Part shown: one piece after another, positions 6,051 through 6,739 of the stretch
Numbering within the stretch: position 1 is the first letter of the stretch
Layout: the number at the start of each line of letters is the position of its first letter
Assembly: GCA_900319885.1 (NCBI GenBank)
Contig: ONQH01000055.1
Location: forward strand, 1-6,739
Direction of reading: 5' to 3'
Origin: Candidatus Avelusimicrobium ruminicola
GTDB taxonomy: Bacteria > Elusimicrobiota > Elusimicrobia > Elusimicrobiales > Elusimicrobiaceae
Length of the DNA stretch: 6,739 nt
Translations under genes and position numbers: made by a program
Notes under the pieces: model-generated
What the model saw: the letters and a program-made list of their open reading frames with translations, nothing else
The model's database searches: none
Told to the model about the DNA's origin: nothing

Positions 6051-6638
6051 ATGAAAAAATTTTGGCTGTGGCTATGTGCCTGTGCCTGTGTAGGGGCTTG
6101 CGCGGAAGGGTCCGTAGTGTATACTCCCCAAGCGCAAATTATGCCGCAACACATCAAAAAAATTGCGGTGCGCCCGATTCTTAACCGCACCGAAGTATTT
6201 GCCTTGGAAGACAAGTTTCACAACGAGTTGTATGATACTTTTTTGCGTAACGGTTCCTACCAAATCGTCCCGGAAAACGACGGGGCCCAAGGCGTAGTAG
6301 TTACCACCATTACGCGCTACTTAAACGTACCGATTCAATACGATAGCCAACTCATCCCCACCGTTTACAAAATGGATATTTGGCTGGACGTGGTATTTAT
6401 GGACGCTACCACCAATACTCCCGTCTGGCGCGAGCCAGCCCTCACATCCACGCAAATTTATGCGGCCTCTACACTGCCCGGCGGGATGACCGAACAGCAA
6501 GCGCGCGATATTATCTTTGAAAAACTTTCCAAGGATATTGTTAAACGCACCGTGGACGGCTTTGGTTCCGTACGTAGCGAAGATAAACGCAAAGTCATGA
6601 ACAACCCGGAATATACCACGATTACCGAATCGTACTAA
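6051..6638 (+). CDS. lptE: LptE-like LPS-assembly lipoprotein
   Basis: LptE is an outer-membrane lipoprotein that plugs the LptD barrel and helps place LPS in the outer leaflet. The product is 195 residues. It starts with a short lipoprotein signal: MKKFWLWLCACACVGAC, with lipobox VGA-Cys and predicted lipidated Cys17. The signal is unusual in having three further cysteines (9, 11, 13). The mature part fits the LptE pattern: IKKIAVRPILNRTEVFALEDKF (about 36-57), a YQIV strand, VVVTTITRYLNVPIQYD, then YKMDIWLDVVFMDATTNTPVW. A C-terminal helical stretch (EQQARDIIFEKLSKDIVKRTVDGF) follows. Position supports the call: in E. coli lptE also sits between leuS and holA. The sequence family is divergent, so identity rests on the pattern and gene order; a general DUF-type lipoprotein is the alternative. 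Confidence 0.8.
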   Translation: MKKFWLWLCACACVGACAEGSVVYTPQAQIMPQHIKKIAVRPILNRTEVFALEDKFHNELYDTFLRNGSYQIVPENDGAQGVVVTTITRYLNVPIQYDSQLIPTVYKMDIWLDVVFMDATTNTPVWREPALTSTQIYAASTLPGGMTEQQARDIIFEKLSKDIVKRTVDGFGSVRSEDKRKVMNNPEYTTITESY

Positions 6639-6639
6639 T

Positions 6640-6739
6640 ATGTCCAAAATCAGCGCCGACAAATTGCAAGCCGAACTGGCCAAAGGTACTACGGCCCCCG
6701 TCTATTTATTAACGGGGGAAGATGTGTACCGCAAAGGGT
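6640..6739 (+). CDS. holA: DNA polymerase III delta subunit HolA, N-terminal fragment (cut by window end)
   Basis: HolA is the clamp-loader subunit that opens the beta sliding clamp. Only 33 residues are visible: MSKISADKLQAELAK, then APVYLLTGEDVYRKG. The VYLLTGED segment matches the start of the first AAA+-like domain in the delta family. The ATG lies one base after the lptE stop (TAA-T-ATG) and has no clear Shine-Dalgarno of its own, so translation is probably coupled to lptE. The leuS-lptE-holA order, the same as in E. coli, strongly supports the call despite the short fragment. Confidence 0.8.
   Translation, partial: MSKISADKLQAELAKGTTAPVYLLTGEDVYRKG

Overview
The window reads as a compact housekeeping segment of a bacterial chromosome, with all genes on the + strand. 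The genes are the 3' part of clpC, then recA, a Xer tyrosine recombinase (xerD-like), leuS, an lptE-like lipoprotein gene and the first 33 codons of holA. A class-C Clp ATPase (UVR-type middle domain, ClpP-docking LGF loop) together with an LptE-like lipoprotein points to a diderm, LPS-bearing bacterium outside the classical Proteobacteria. My impression is an Elusimicrobiota-like lineage, but this rests on overall look and not on a search, so it is low confidence.

Layout. Bases 1-1209 hold the C-terminal half of ClpC. recA follows 10 bases later; its Shine-Dalgarno overlaps the clpC stop codon, so the two are probably co-transcribed. A strong intrinsic terminator (2293-2324) closes this unit. 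A near-consensus sigma70-type promoter (2323-2352) starts inside the terminator's T-tract and has its -10 box six bases before the xer ATG, which predicts a leaderless mRNA. The xer gene (2359-3246) carries a complete set of tyrosine-recombinase catalytic residues.

The 264-base gap between xer and leuS (3247-3510) is the least ordinary part. It contains 1.3 units of a 160-bp-period repeat. A 48-bp perfect direct repeat (3231-3278 and 3391-3438) flanks 112 bp, and inverted arms inside allow two mutually exclusive long hairpins. The first repeat copy begins inside the xer coding sequence and supplies its last four residues and stop codon. No gene is visible in the gap.

From 3511 onward there is a leuS-lptE-holA cluster, the same order as in E. 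coli. leuS has a -10-like box six bases before its ATG and no Shine-Dalgarno, so it also looks leaderless. lptE has a strong Shine-Dalgarno, and holA begins one base after the lptE stop, suggesting translational coupling.

Functionally, the first unit joins protein quality control (ClpC) with recombination and repair (RecA). Xer would resolve chromosome dimers. The last unit mixes leucyl-tRNA synthesis, outer-membrane LPS assembly and the replication clamp loader. I see no defence system, insertion sequence with a transposase, CRISPR array or RNA gene. The novelty, if any, lies in the structured repeat and the leaderless promoter architecture.
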